Assembly: GCA_003254925.1 (NCBI GenBank)
Contig: QANZ01027638.1
Location: forward strand, 250,304-314,303
Direction of reading: 5' to 3'
Length of the DNA stretch: 64,000 nt
DNA from: Chamaecrista fasciculata
Taxonomy: Eukaryota; Streptophyta; Magnoliopsida; Fabales; Fabaceae
Shown: piece by piece, positions 45,307 through 57,129 of the stretch
Position numbering within the stretch: the first letter of the stretch is position 1
Layout of the letters: each line of letters starts with the position of its first letter
Program-made: the position numbers and the translations under genes
The notes under the pieces: model-generated
The model's database searches: none
Told to the model about the DNA's origin: nothing
Seen by the model: the letters and a program-made list of their open reading frames with translations, nothing else

Positions 45307-48187
45307 ATGGATGAAACTGCTACACTGCCTTTACCCGATGCTTTCCTTCACTTTCTGGAGGAAAATGGGCTTGATCCCTCTATTTATACTGCCGTTGATT
45401 CTACTCCGCGTTACATTCGGTAATTCAAGAGTCACTCTAACTAATTTTTTGAGCGTAAATTCTTTTTTATTCTTGAATTTCTTTCAGTTCCTTCGAATTT
45501 CTAATGAATTTTTACTCTGGCATTTTGCCGGGTTAAAGGTTGAAACCTGGCAGTGAAGCTTGTCTTGAAGAAGTTGAAGCAGAGATTAACTGTAAACTCG
45601 ATAAAGTGGATTGGTTGCCTGGGTTTTACTCGATTCCATCGGATATTCAGATCGCTAGCTCTAAGGCATACCAAGAAGGGAAGGTAATCAAACTAGAGTT
45701 CCGTTGCTTTATACTATATACCAATGGTTCTCTTCGGAATACGCTTTATGTATGTTTGATTGTTGTCTGTTGAGCGTAATCGACCTATTTTTGGCTTTCT
45801 TATTTATACTAATATCATTATTCTTATGGTTGGGTACCTCAAGATATATGGAATTGATGCATCATCCGGAGCTGCTGTAATGGCTTTGAATGTATCATCA
45901 GGAGATCATGTGCTCGATCTATGTGCTGCTCCTGGTAGATATTTCTCTGCTTAACTATGCTGAAAATGCCTCTGCTTGTGTCTATAATTATTTACTTAAT
46001 TCAATATTGAAGAAGAAACAAATATTTTGTGCTACTGTAAGATTTAAACGCACGTCTAGAAAAGCATTATTCCTTGGATTCTGGGACACCTCACACCATG
46101 TATAAAAGCCCTGTTTTCCTAATTTTCCAAGTTTGGTCTTACAAATCTTTCTTTTTAAAATTTTGACTTTCAGGTGCTAAGCTGTGCATGATTCTAGACC
46201 TTCTTGGTGATTCGGGCTCTGTAACTGGAGTAGATGTTGCAAGACATCGTCTGGCAGCATGTAGAACAATGCTGCAGAAGTATAGACTGGGTGATCGTTG
46301 CCGGCTCTTTGTTGCTGATGGAACAACATTTTCACTTATTCCTGTGGGACCCAATCCAGACTATAAACCATGTAATTGAACTTTTAATTGTGATAAAGTT
46401 AGTCATTCACAGATAGGATAGTGCAAAATTTTTGTGATTTCTATTACTCAATTTACCTGCTCTTTGATATATATTTTTTTCTATCTAGTTTTAAACAGGT
46501 GAATCTAAAGTGGAAGTACAAGCTGATGTGTTCAAGGAGTGGACATCTAAAAGACCGTGGAAAGAGAGGAAAAAGGCAAGTAAAAGTGGATCTGCATTGT
46601 TGGTCGGCAGGTCTCAGCCTCCTGAGCTCATATATTATGGGCGGCATTCTGGAGTTGTTGGAATAATTAAAGGAGAGTTATACAAGACTGTACCAGACAG
46701 TGTAATTGCGAGCAATGGCTATGACAAGGTAAATAGTAATTTACTTTGATTGTATGTTGCTTAATTGGATTTTTTCCTACTACCTTGCAAAGGTGATATC
46801 TATTGGAGTTTGCTGCAGGTCCTAGTGGATGCAGAGTGTACGCATGATGGTTCACTTAAGCATATCCAAAAATTTGAAAATTGGGGCTGGAAAACTCTTG
46901 AACGCCGTGTACTTGATGCAGAGAGAACTGATAATTTGCATATTCTTCAGGTAAAGTACTCATCATTTTCTTTATCCATAAATTCATCTTCAATACCATA
47001 GTGCCATTAATTGGAATTGTTATTTTCATTTCTCCCCAATCTCTCACATGCACATGACTTTTGATTAGTGCATGAATTATCATCAATGGCGATGATACAT
47101 GGATATTTAGCTATTTTGTTGGACAATCATTGATGATCCTCTCCTGAATTTGCACAAAACGATTTTTCTATTGTATGTCTGAATAACTGAGTGCCGAGTA
47201 ATTCATGAGGCTAGCAGTACAGGCAAGGTTTAATTGGATGCCGTTTTTAGCATAACTCAGGCGTGACAATAATCATTATTTATTGATAGATGCACATGTT
47301 CACTACAAGAGATTTTTGAACTCAATATTTGTTGGAGATGACTCTTATTACTGTTTTTACCTCAAATCATGCTTGCCAATACCCAACTTAGTAGTGTCTA
47401 TTGTTTTTATTGCTCTTTTAATTTTGCATGTTTCTAGTCGTAACATATGTACATGATCAACCTTCTTACGCCCTTATTTATCTTTTTCTATTCTTTGCTG
47501 CAGCTGAATCTTCTTATTAATGGTTTCAGACTACTAAAAGTTGGAGGATCGCTTGTCTATAGTACTTGCAGGTAATGCTTTAAGTTCCTGTTGGCTCTTT
47601 AAATTCCCTTATCAGACAAACACACTGTCATTTTTATTTTGTTCCTGAACTCTAACAATTACCCTTATTGTTGTTAGCTTAACTGTTGCTCAGAATGAAG
47701 ATGTGGTGGAGCACTTCCTGAGAGACAATATATCCGCTGGTAGGATTATCATGCTCTAAAAATCTCTCCTCATTGAAAGTTCATTCCTAAGCTTCAACTT
47801 AGTTTTATGATCCGTTGTTTACGTTGGTTATCTATATAACATTATAACCAATACGCTTTGCTGTTTATTTCCATTCTGTGGTTCCGTCTGTATCAACAGT
47901 TCTATTATAACTTGGAAGGGATGTTGTAGCATATCACGAGATTATCAATCAAAACTGACAAACATATTGCTGAAGTTTCTGGTTACATATTTAGACCTTT
48001 TTATGTTTGAAGTACTCATACTGACATGGAATTTGCTTTTATGTCATTATCAGAATTGGTGGAGATTGAAGCATCCAAAAATTGGCCTGGTAAGGGTGGT
48101 AGAATACCCAAAACATGGCGTTTTGACCCATTGACGTCGCATACAAGTGGACTCTTTGTGGCCAAGTTCACCAAGTTGGCGAATTGA
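45307..48187 (+). CDS. NOL1/NOP2/Sun-family RNA (cytosine-5) methyltransferase
   Basis: Nine exons, 45307-45419, 45539-45683, 45844-45934, 46174-46371, 46499-46728, 46819-46950, 47504-47571, 47678-47739 and 48054-48187, give 390 residues in one frame. Residues 40-90 form the N-terminal extension. The S-adenosylmethionine motif is VLDLCAAPGAKL, followed by VTGVDVARHRLAACR (acidic motif II) and FVADGT (motif III). Motif IV reads VDAECTHDGS with Cys about 266, and motif VI reads LVYSTCSLT with Cys about 325. In this family the motif VI Cys forms the covalent RNA adduct and the motif IV Cys releases it. Motif IV usually reads PCSG, so the ECTH form is a divergent version. The neighbour is STR18, as I recall for Arabidopsis At5g66180. 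The RNA target cannot be told from sequence. Confidence 0.9.
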
Positions 48188-48874
48188 TCTTTGTCAACCC
48201 TCAATTTTTTGTATTATTTTGTTCAGATTCCGTGTGGATTAAGAAAGATTTGTATTACTAATGTTGCCACTTGCCAGTTTACTTTAGAAATTATACACTT
48301 GCGAATATGCAGGTGTTTGTCAGCTTGTAGAATCTGGAAATGTATGCTATGAAATCCGTATCGATGGATACGCTCATCATACGCGTATGACGTTTCCAGT
48401 CATAACTTATAAATTAACATTAAAATACGAAAGAAAGGCAAAAACAAAAATATTGATTTATAGACCAACATGGATCGATTATCTGTTACATAATATTTAG
48501 ATCAGCATTGGAAAATAAATACATGATAATCAAGATACTACTGAACAAGTTTTTTTTTCCTCCAGAGTACTGTTTAACAGGATGCTCTTTCAATTCAAAT
48601 CTCTCTTCTTATGATATTTATCAGTAATATTGCAAATGGTAACCATAATTATTTAAAATCAAAGTTGAAAAACAAAATAAAAGTTTAAGTTATTATCAAC
48701 AACATTTTCTTTTATCCAATGTGCATATCCAATCCAATTTATTATTAATAATATTAATGGTTCGTTAATATTGGTTCTTTGAACTCGTTCCTCGCTTTCC
48801 TTGGAGAAATCATCAAAACGTATAGCACACTTACTTCCGTCTCCGTCTTTCTATGAAGAGGAAAGTGTGCTGTA
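48188..48874. other. Intergenic region between the two plus-strand methyltransferase genes
   Basis: It holds the 3' end of the RNA methyltransferase gene and the promoter of the calmodulin methyltransferase gene. An ATG at 48853 opens a 13-codon frame that runs over the main start codon. AT-rich, with no element recognised. Confidence 0.5.
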
Positions 48875-51800
48875 ATGGAAAGCAGAACGAGTGAGAAGGC
48901 TTCATCTTTGAGATGGAAAATTCTTCGCCGCTCTCTTCTTCGTCGATCGTCTCCTTCAAACTCAGGTTTTTCTGCACTTTCTTTACATTCGCTCACTTCA
49001 TCGCCGGAGTATGTGATGTTTTACGGCTGTCTCTCTCTGTTTCTTTCTTTAAATTGCGAAGATTTATTTGGTTGCGAATGATTTGATTCTTCAAATCAGC
49101 GAATGGCTTTGCAGATGAACAAGCTCAAATGGGTATCAAGCGCATTTCAAGAAGAACCACTAATGGCTTCAACTTGATCCCCTCTTGTGTACTCGATGAA
49201 TGTGAACCTAGTCATTCCGATGGTTCGACTTCGAGAGATGCACGAGTTTGTTATACCTTACCCATCCATGGAACTCCAAAACTAAATTTAACGTCAGTTT
49301 ATATCATTCACTACTTTTCTGTTTCGTTTTGGGTGATTTCATTAATGGCTTCATTTGGTTAAGAGATTAAGTTTTATTTGTTCATTTGTTTATTTATTTT
49401 TCCTATCACCACACCTTCTGTTTAGTGGGTATAGCTTTCCATAGAAGTAACTATGTCACTATTTGTGTTCATAATTATGCCTTTCATTCAAAGTTTACAT
49501 GTTGGTCGTTCCCTATGCTTTATAAATTTGAAGCTGCTAATTTAGTACACAGTAAAAAAATTATTCTTTCTTTTAAAACAACATTTAGCGATTTGTTATT
49601 ACCCAAAAACAATTGGGAATATAGTGGCTTGTGCATGATCTCCATGCCATACTTTAGAAACCCTGGTAATATAAATATATATAATCACTGAATCTGAAAT
49701 CGTATATTTTTCTGAATTACGGTCCCCTGTATCAATAATTTTGTGCAGACAAAGAGTGGACAACCATTGTCACCTCAGTGATTTTGAAATCTGCAACAGA
49801 TACAACATAGACAACACTGGACTTGTTTGTAAGTTGGTTGATTCTCTTTTCCCACTTTAGTCACAGTATTTTGCATGATATTCATTACAGGCACTTATTA
49901 AAATAAAATGGGACATGGTTGCTACTATCTCTTAAAGTGACAATTCCTCCCATTAAATTGCTCTCTTTCCTTTCTTTACTACTCTTTTTTTCTAAAGAAT
50001 TTCAGAGTCTTCACAGTTAAAAGTTTAAACTGAAGCTTACAAAAACATTAGTGCTTCGTAAGTTTTAATTTGCATGACTTCTGTGATAAGATGGTTATGT
50101 ATTATGATAAAGTAGAACCACAATAAGGGATTAATAAAAGGGGTTTAAAAACAAACAAACAGCATATATATGAATAATTGAATATATGCAGATTGAGATA
50201 GCTATCTGGTTAAAACATTTCTGGTCATGTGAAGAAGTACTTGTTTACTAAGCCTACTGAAGAGAATTGTTTCTTTCAGACTTGAAGCAATTACAACTGA
50301 ATGACTAGGTGAAGGTGAAAATCTTGTACTAAAATTGTGAAACCATCATTTAGCCTTAGTCTTCAATTTGGAAGAGTCAAGAACTGTGACTCGAAGAACA
50401 ATTTTTGTTTTTATAACTTTGTCCTTCACTATATAAGCATTATTAATAATCTAGCTATTGTTGCAAACCTCCCCCTTTTCCTGGCACAAAAGACAAGGGA
50501 AAAAGCAATTTCAGTTCAATGTTGATACACCTTGCAGGTTAATATTTTGCCCTCAATTTTTATTGTCATCTTTTCAAGTAGTGTTCATGCGGATAAGGTG
50601 CTTTTATTAATTCTGTTAGAGGTATTATGGTACTTATGCATCACATTTTAGCTGCTTTTGAAGAAATTTGGAGGAATCAGTGGTTAAGCTAAGAAACTAA
50701 ATTATCCTATTTGACAGCTCCGATATGCATGAAGAAAACCTGCTTTTGATCTTTTATTTCCAGAGTTCGCATTCATAAATTTGGCATTTAATGTGCAGGT
50801 AACTGGCCGTCAGAAGATGTTCTTGCTTATTATTGCTTGTCTCATGCAGATCTATTCAGGTTAGGAATTCTTGACTATTTGATTCCCTGTTAATCACTGG
50901 ACCCCTTGTTTCTGCTGCATATTGGTAGCCTCCATTTTCTCTGCTACTTTTCTTTGTTTTTTCACTTTTGTAATTTATTTTGTCTTACATATATGTTATC
51001 AGGTGTAAAAGAGTTATTGAGCTTGGGTCTGGCTATGGTTTGGCTGGATTTGTTATTGCTGCTGTTACTGAAGCATCAGAGGTTGTAATCTCGGATGGAA
51101 ATCCTCAAGTAGTTAATTGTATCCTTTTGGTTTAGTTATGGAGCTAATATTTGTCATGTTTCAAAATGATAACTCAAATTTCAAGTAGTGACAATTCTTT
51201 TTAATTAGCTGATATGAAGGATAATTGGTGCACTGCATTTATATCTGACCATACTCCTTAAAACTTTGTTCTTAAACGGTGGGAGATTATAAATGTCATG
51301 AAATCTAATTCGATAATTCTCTTTGATGCCATGGCTAGTTGATACACCTATATGTAAAGGCTTGTCCAAATTTAACTTCACAAATGTTTCTCAATTACTA
51401 TGTACTTATGTAGTATCCACCAATGCCTGAGAGGATATTATTACTAGTTATGCTGAATAACTTGACGGAAAACTTTTGACAAATTCAGATGAAACTTGAC
51501 AGCAATTTTGTGATATTTTGTCTTAGTGTATCTACATGCTTCTGTCTGATTATTGCCTAAGCTGTAGTAATTGTCCAAAGAGTGGAGAATGATTCTTTAT
51601 TTCAATCCTGTCTATTTTCTTCTTGAGATAGGAAAGATCGAACCACATAGAACAGGAATTAAGGATTAAAAAAGGAAAACAATTATTCTAGGGACTACAC
51701 AGAGCAGTGCATGCTATATTGTACAATGTTTCCTTATCCCTGCAACGTTCTCAATCATATAGCTTTCGCAATTTCATTGTCAATTATGTAATGAACTTTG

Positions 51801-52959
51801 TCTGCTACAGAGGTGAAATTCATCTTCTCATTGTTTATGCTCAAACCAGATTAACAGAGTAATAAAGGCGAATTTTGTTATTCTTTAACAAACTATCTGT
51901 GACAATGCCCTCTAATAAGATAAAAGTTTCACATGAAATGTTTTCTTCTTAATTTTGATTGAGCTTTCATAACTATCAGATATTCAGCGTAACATTGAGG
52001 TTAATTCTGGAGCATTTGGAGATACAACGGTGAAGTCTTTGATGCTTCACTGGAATCAAGAAGAAATTTTTGATGTTGCAGACACTTTTGATATCATTAT
52101 AGCTAGTGATTGGTAACGTTATCTTCGTCATAGCATCAATGACAGCCTTTGCTTTACATGATTTTCAGTTTTTCACATTTATGATCAATCCTTTGATATG
52201 GTGAAAATTGAGGAAATCTAAGTAGTAATTTGACTAACATAACAATAACCCTACTGGTCTCTTCAGATAAATTGAATGTTATACCAATTGAATTTTTCCT
52301 TATTCTATCAAATAAAGATTACGGATTGGACATTTCTGCTTGTGGTGACAGTAATGAAGGCTCCAATTCTCTTTCATCATTTGTTGGAAACTCTGTTCTT
52401 TTGTGATGATTTATGAATAAATTTTGCACTTTTCGCATTGTTTGTTAATGGGATTACTTTTTCTTTCTTCCTTTTCTCTCAAGTTTCAAATTTACTGTTG
52501 GATATGTCCATATATCTGAAGTTACTCGCTAGTTGAGAAAAGGCAATTGTACCTAGTACGTGATGCATGACGACCTTCACATGCACACAACTTGACCTGA
52601 TTTTTTGTTATCTTTTTGCTGGTCTTCTAATTTTTTTATATTATATTCATGATTTTGATGGATCTTTTGACAGCACTTTCTTTAAGGATTTCCATAGAGA
52701 CCTTGCTCGTATTGTCAAACTCTTTCTATCAAAAGCAGGATCCTCTGAGGCTTTTTTTCTAAGTCCTAAAAGAGGCGATTCACTTGACATGTTTTTGGAG
52801 ATTGTCAGAGAATGTGGCCTGCGTTTCAGTGTAACCGAGAAATATGATACAGAAGTCTGGAAACGTCATGAGAGATTCATGAGTGGTGAAGATAAAGACT
52901 CTTGGCCAAGCTATGAGAAAGATCACTGCTACCCACTCTTAATCAGAATTACTCTATGA
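48875..52959 (+). CDS. CaMKMT: Calmodulin-lysine N-methyltransferase
   Basis: Seven exons, 48875-48965, 49100-49292, 49749-49828, 50799-50859, 51003-51118, 51980-52112 and 52674-52959, give 319 residues (Arabidopsis about 300). The N-terminus SLRWKILRRSLLR and MGIKRISRRTTNGFNLIP match the plant CaMKMT family. The class I methyltransferase fold shows VIELGSGYGLAGFV (motif I), VVISDGNPQVV (acidic motif), FDIIIASDCTFF and FLSPKRGDSLDMFLE. The end is SWPSYEKDHCYPLLIRITL. The enzyme trimethylates a conserved lysine of calmodulin (Lys115 in animals). The 5th intron begins GTATCCTTTT, a U12-type donor. A short upstream frame (48853-48894) overlaps the start. From memory, an ERD7 paralogue and CaMKMT are neighbours in Arabidopsis (At4g35985 and At4g35987), and ERD7 is also in this window. 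Confidence 0.95.
51119..51979 (+). other. Putative U12-type (minor spliceosome) intron in CaMKMT
   Basis: The donor GTATCCTTTT matches the minor-class consensus RTATCCTTT, unlike every other donor read in this window. Near the acceptor, TTTCATAAC lies just upstream of TATCAG and resembles the TTCCTTAAC branch site with two mismatches. Exons on both sides join in frame as ...VVNY-IQRNIE. Confidence 0.7.
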
Positions 52960-54744
52960 ACCTTTAGAATCCACTTCTTTGGTTCAGATGCTCTGCCTGT
53001 GGCATTTTTCCATTTCTGCTTGACCTGTGTTTGACGAGGTTCAAATGCAAATTTTTTCCTTTTAGACATGAAATCTGTAGTTTGGACTTGGGATCACATC
53101 ATTAAAAAACAGAATGTCAAGAATATTCGGTGGTTCACCTTAATCTTGTGAAGAAATTTAGCCCTGAAAGTACCAAAGATTATTGAGTATTCTAAGTTCA
53201 TGACAGATCTATATGCATTTTGTGTTTTAGCCACCAATATATGACATAAAAAAAAGAAAGGAAAACTCTTCGTATTTGGTAGATTATAGTGTGTTATAGT
53301 AATAAACCTCCTTACATTATTATTGTGTTACCTTCCTTGTTATGATTAATGGATGGAATTTCAGATGAATCTTGCGTTTGGGTTTTCTTGGTTATAGTAT
53401 ATTTGGATTTCCCGTTGGTTGAAAAAGCTTTCTTATCTTCTTCTAAGCATACAAATAACTCGGGCCAAAAAAAAAAAAAAAANAAAAAAAAAAAAAAAAA
53501 AAGAAATTAGAGTAGCTGCCCATGAGCAAACAACTGAAAAAGGCTACCCCACCCCACCAGTGTGATATAGTACCTTGCGTCAAAAGCTAGACGATAAATT
53601 TCCTTTTGGTTCCATTAAACTAGAATTTCAATCCAAGTGGACAGTTTGCTGTTGCTTTTTCGCTTGTATGAAACTGCAATGAACGTGCTGAATCTTTGGA
53701 GGTAGGCTAGGAACTCAGGATTCTTAGCTATTACGGAAGCAACAATTTATGAACATTTACTGTTTGTTGGATTGAAGTTGTCTCCACCTTTGTCAGATTT
53801 TCTTGCTTCTTTCTAAAACATGATGAACCCCTGATGTTGGGTTATATGATGTACTAGATTCTACTACTTTAATCAATGTCCAAGATACTAACTTAAACTA
53901 TGAGATTTTGTTAATGTAACTATTCTTATTAAGAGATTCTTTCATCACAGTCGTGCTCAACGCAGGTTTAGTCCAAATTCATAAGGCGAAGTTATGAAAA
54001 TTAAACATGCAGTAAAAAATAAATCAATGTCAAAAAAGTTTACCATATTAAGTGGACAGAAAAGGTTGTTTTATTTCTAAAAGTCTTTTCACTCTTCAAT
54101 GACATTTTCATTAATCTGCACTATCTCTTTGAATCAAAAAAATACACCAGTAAAATGGCTCTTGGTATTTCAGATCTCTAAGTTAATGAAGCGTGTGAGG
54201 ATTGTAATTGTTATTTATTTATTGTTACATCAAAGTGGGATGGAAAGTAGAGAATCTCCAATTATGGGAATGTGGTTTTGAGCTGGAGAATCTGCCGTTG
54301 GCAATTTGGTATTTGGTAGTTGAGTAGATATGCAAATCCAAGCCTAAAATGATTTTCTATGCCTCATTATTAGGCAAATTTATCAAAGCTTTTAAGCTTC
54401 CATGGCAACTTACCTGTTTATAGATTCTCTACCTAATAATGGGCCTACTTTTAGGGTAGTTTTTATATTTTATTTTCTCAAGATTGGTTGGTTCTATGCA
54501 TCTTCAAGTAGTAAATATTCTGTTTAATTTCTATTACTTTTTTTTTTCCTTTTTCTCGTCTTTGGTTTCTTTCCAAAGAACCAAATTACCAATGCTGTGT
54601 ATAGTTACCTTTTTCACATTCCCTTTCGTCTAAGAAACATTAACAAAAAAATTTCAAGTTAGAAAGTAAATAACCACTGAACTATGAAGAATGGCCAAAA
54701 AGTAGATTGGTTTCTTTTCTTTGTACTACTGGTCTAGTGGTTTC

Positions 54745-54790
<46 letters not shown>

Positions 54791-55406
54791 AAGTTGACAA
54801 GTTGGTCTCTCTCTCAAAAGAAAAAAGGGAAATTGATACATAAACTCACTTGAGCAATGGATACCATAATGCATATGGCTCTCAAATATCACATGTTTTT
54901 ATCTCTTAAAAATTGACAAAAAAAGATGTGGTTTTTATGTAGATATTATCTCTATTATGTTTTTTTTAAGTTTGTGCATTGCCATATAAGAGAAAGTCTG
55001 AAGCAACATGAATTCTATTTTTGATAATTTGTTAAACATTTTAGATATTTATTGTGGTCCATTTGTGGATGAAGGCTTCGGAATTGCAGCCTCCCATCTG
55101 TGATGCGTTCAGAATGGAAAAAGCCAAAAACAAATTATATTAATAGTGACTTTGTAGAGCCTATCTTGATTGGGCCATCTCTAATAATTAGAGTGAGGAA
55201 GGATTACTGATGTCATTATCGCTTCAATCTTACATAACATACCTCAAAATAATAAGTATTTTCCCCCCTCATTTTTTGATTAGGGTTTTACACTGAACTC
55301 ATTGTGAAAATCCCAGCTCCTGTATACTTGCAAGCAAAATGTAAAAAACAATGAAATTTTGTAGAACTGGAATATGCTAATATCGACTTTCTTTTTCTTT
55401 TTATTT
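52960..55406. other. Intergenic region right of CaMKMT, no gene recognised
   Basis: It contains the CaMKMT 3' region, a long A run with one N (53467-53502) preceded by GGGCC, and a (TC)20 microsatellite at 54749-54788. Short open frames here have no domain. Nothing else is identifiable. Confidence 0.5.
54749..54788. repeat. (TC)20 microsatellite
   Basis: About 40 bp of uninterrupted TC. Confidence 0.95.
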
Positions 55407-55652
55407 AGGGTAAATTACACTTTGGCACCCTGTGGTTTGACCCTATTTCACTTTGGTACCCTATGGTTTGAAACTTGACACTTTGGTACCTTGTGGTATT
55501 CTCCATTAACACTTTGGTACCCTTTGGAGCTATTTTGTAATTTTAACCATAATAAATTTTACAAAAATTACATATTGACCCCAAAAAAATTTTAAATTTT
55601 TCATTTTAGTCCCTATATAATATGTATCCACAGGGTACCAAAGTGTAATTCA
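55407..55652. mobile_element. CACTTTGGTACC repeat element, complete copy
   Basis: The ends GGTAAATTACACTTTGG and, reversed, GTGAATTACACTTTGG form terminal inverted repeats. Between them come four spaced CACTTTGGTACCCTRTGG words and a stretch with CATAATAAATTTTACAAAAA. It is nearly identical, reversed, to 29026-29206. No target duplication was certain, so the class is left open. Confidence 0.6.
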
Positions 55653-55808
55653 CGAAAAAAAATTATTTAAATTAGTCTTGTATATTAAATGTAAATATAT
55701 TCTTTTTAATAAGAATTCAAACATGGATGACGAAAAAAAATTATTTAAATTAGTCTTGTATATTAAATGTAAATATATTCTTTTTAATAAGATTTCAAAC
55801 ATGGATGA
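55653..55808. repeat. 78-bp tandem duplication
   Basis: The unit starting CGAAAAAAAATTATTTAAA at 55653 is repeated at 55731 with a single visible difference. It lies between the CACTTTGGTACC element and the left end of the CACTA element. Confidence 0.85.
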
Positions 55809-56493
55809 TCCGTTTTATGAAAATGAATCCATTAACACTACAACAAAAGTGCCAAATAGTGACAGAAAAAAACTGTCACTAAAAGGCTAAAATCTGTAGG
55901 TATAAGTCTAAAAGACCTATACCTACGGAAAAATTTGCCGTCAACTATACTTCGCTATACCCACAGATATGTACTGTCACTATAGCCTTTAGTGACATTT
56001 TTATATTTTATAGGAATATGTTATACCTACATTTTTTTGATCTATCACTAAAATTTTTACTTACAGATTTTACTTCCATTACTAAAACTTTTAGTGACAA
56101 ATTTGTAATTGTCATTTTTTTGTATATAATTGACATTTATAGTGATGGATTTTAATTTGTAGGTATGGTATATATTAATAATAAGTAATAATTATAATGA
56201 TTTTTTTTAATTTATTTCAAATTCATTTTTTATTACAATTTAACATGATTTATTAAAATTTTTATTATTCAAAATTTTAAATATTTAATATTTACTCTGA
56301 ATTATTTTAGGCATATATATATAATTAAGAAACAAATCAATATAATGAAATTCTTTTTATTTATACATAATCAATGTATAGTACAACAATTTCATCTATA
56401 CAAAAAATTTATCTATAAACTAAAACATCAAATTAAATACATAAAGGTGACATCCTATAATTGATCTTTATGACTTTCCAAATTGATGAATTG

Positions 56494-56850
56494 CTAATTT
56501 GTGAAATCCAATTTTCTTCATTTTGACCTGCAAAATAAACCAAATATATATACATTAGAGAATAATAATAATAATAAACAAAATTTTGAATTATACATAC
56601 CATATATGTTCTATTCTAATTTGCAATTAATTAATTGGTATTTACCTGCAAAGCAAAACATCATATAGTTAATTGTTAATTTGTGAAACCCATTTTTCTT
56701 CATTTTGACCTGCAAACAAACCAAATATATATACATTAGATAATAATTAACAATAATAATAAATAAAATTTTGAATTATACTTACCATGTTTTATTCTAA
56801 TTTGCTATTGATTAATTGGTATTTACCTGCAAAACAAGACATCATATAGT
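56494..56850. repeat. Tandem duplication of about 180 bp inside the CACTA element
   Basis: Two copies share TTCTTCATTTTGACCTGCAAA, ACCAAATATATATACATTAG and TTAATTGGTATTTACCTGCA, starting near 56494 and 56673. Confidence 0.8.
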
Positions 56851-57129
56851 TAATTTCCACAAAGCATATGAACAAAGACAATCAAACTGAAAACAAACAT
56901 TTTAAATTTTTCTTGATCCCCTTAATTATAAGACTAAAATTGGTTATAATATATATATTATTTCCAACAAAAGCAGAGCCTCACCTTTTAGCAATGAACT
57001 AAAGACATAACATCTTTCTATTACCAAGAAAAGCCTTCCGTGTTCTGGAAAATTTGAAATGAAACCCAAACAACAAGAATTAGTTCTTGAAGAAAAAAAT
57101 AAATAATATATATTTAACAGTAACCAAAG

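Noticed and set aside
53467-53502. Poly(A) run after GGGCC as another micro-insertion
   Set aside because: No direct repeat is visible around it and it contains an N, so it may be a sequencing problem.
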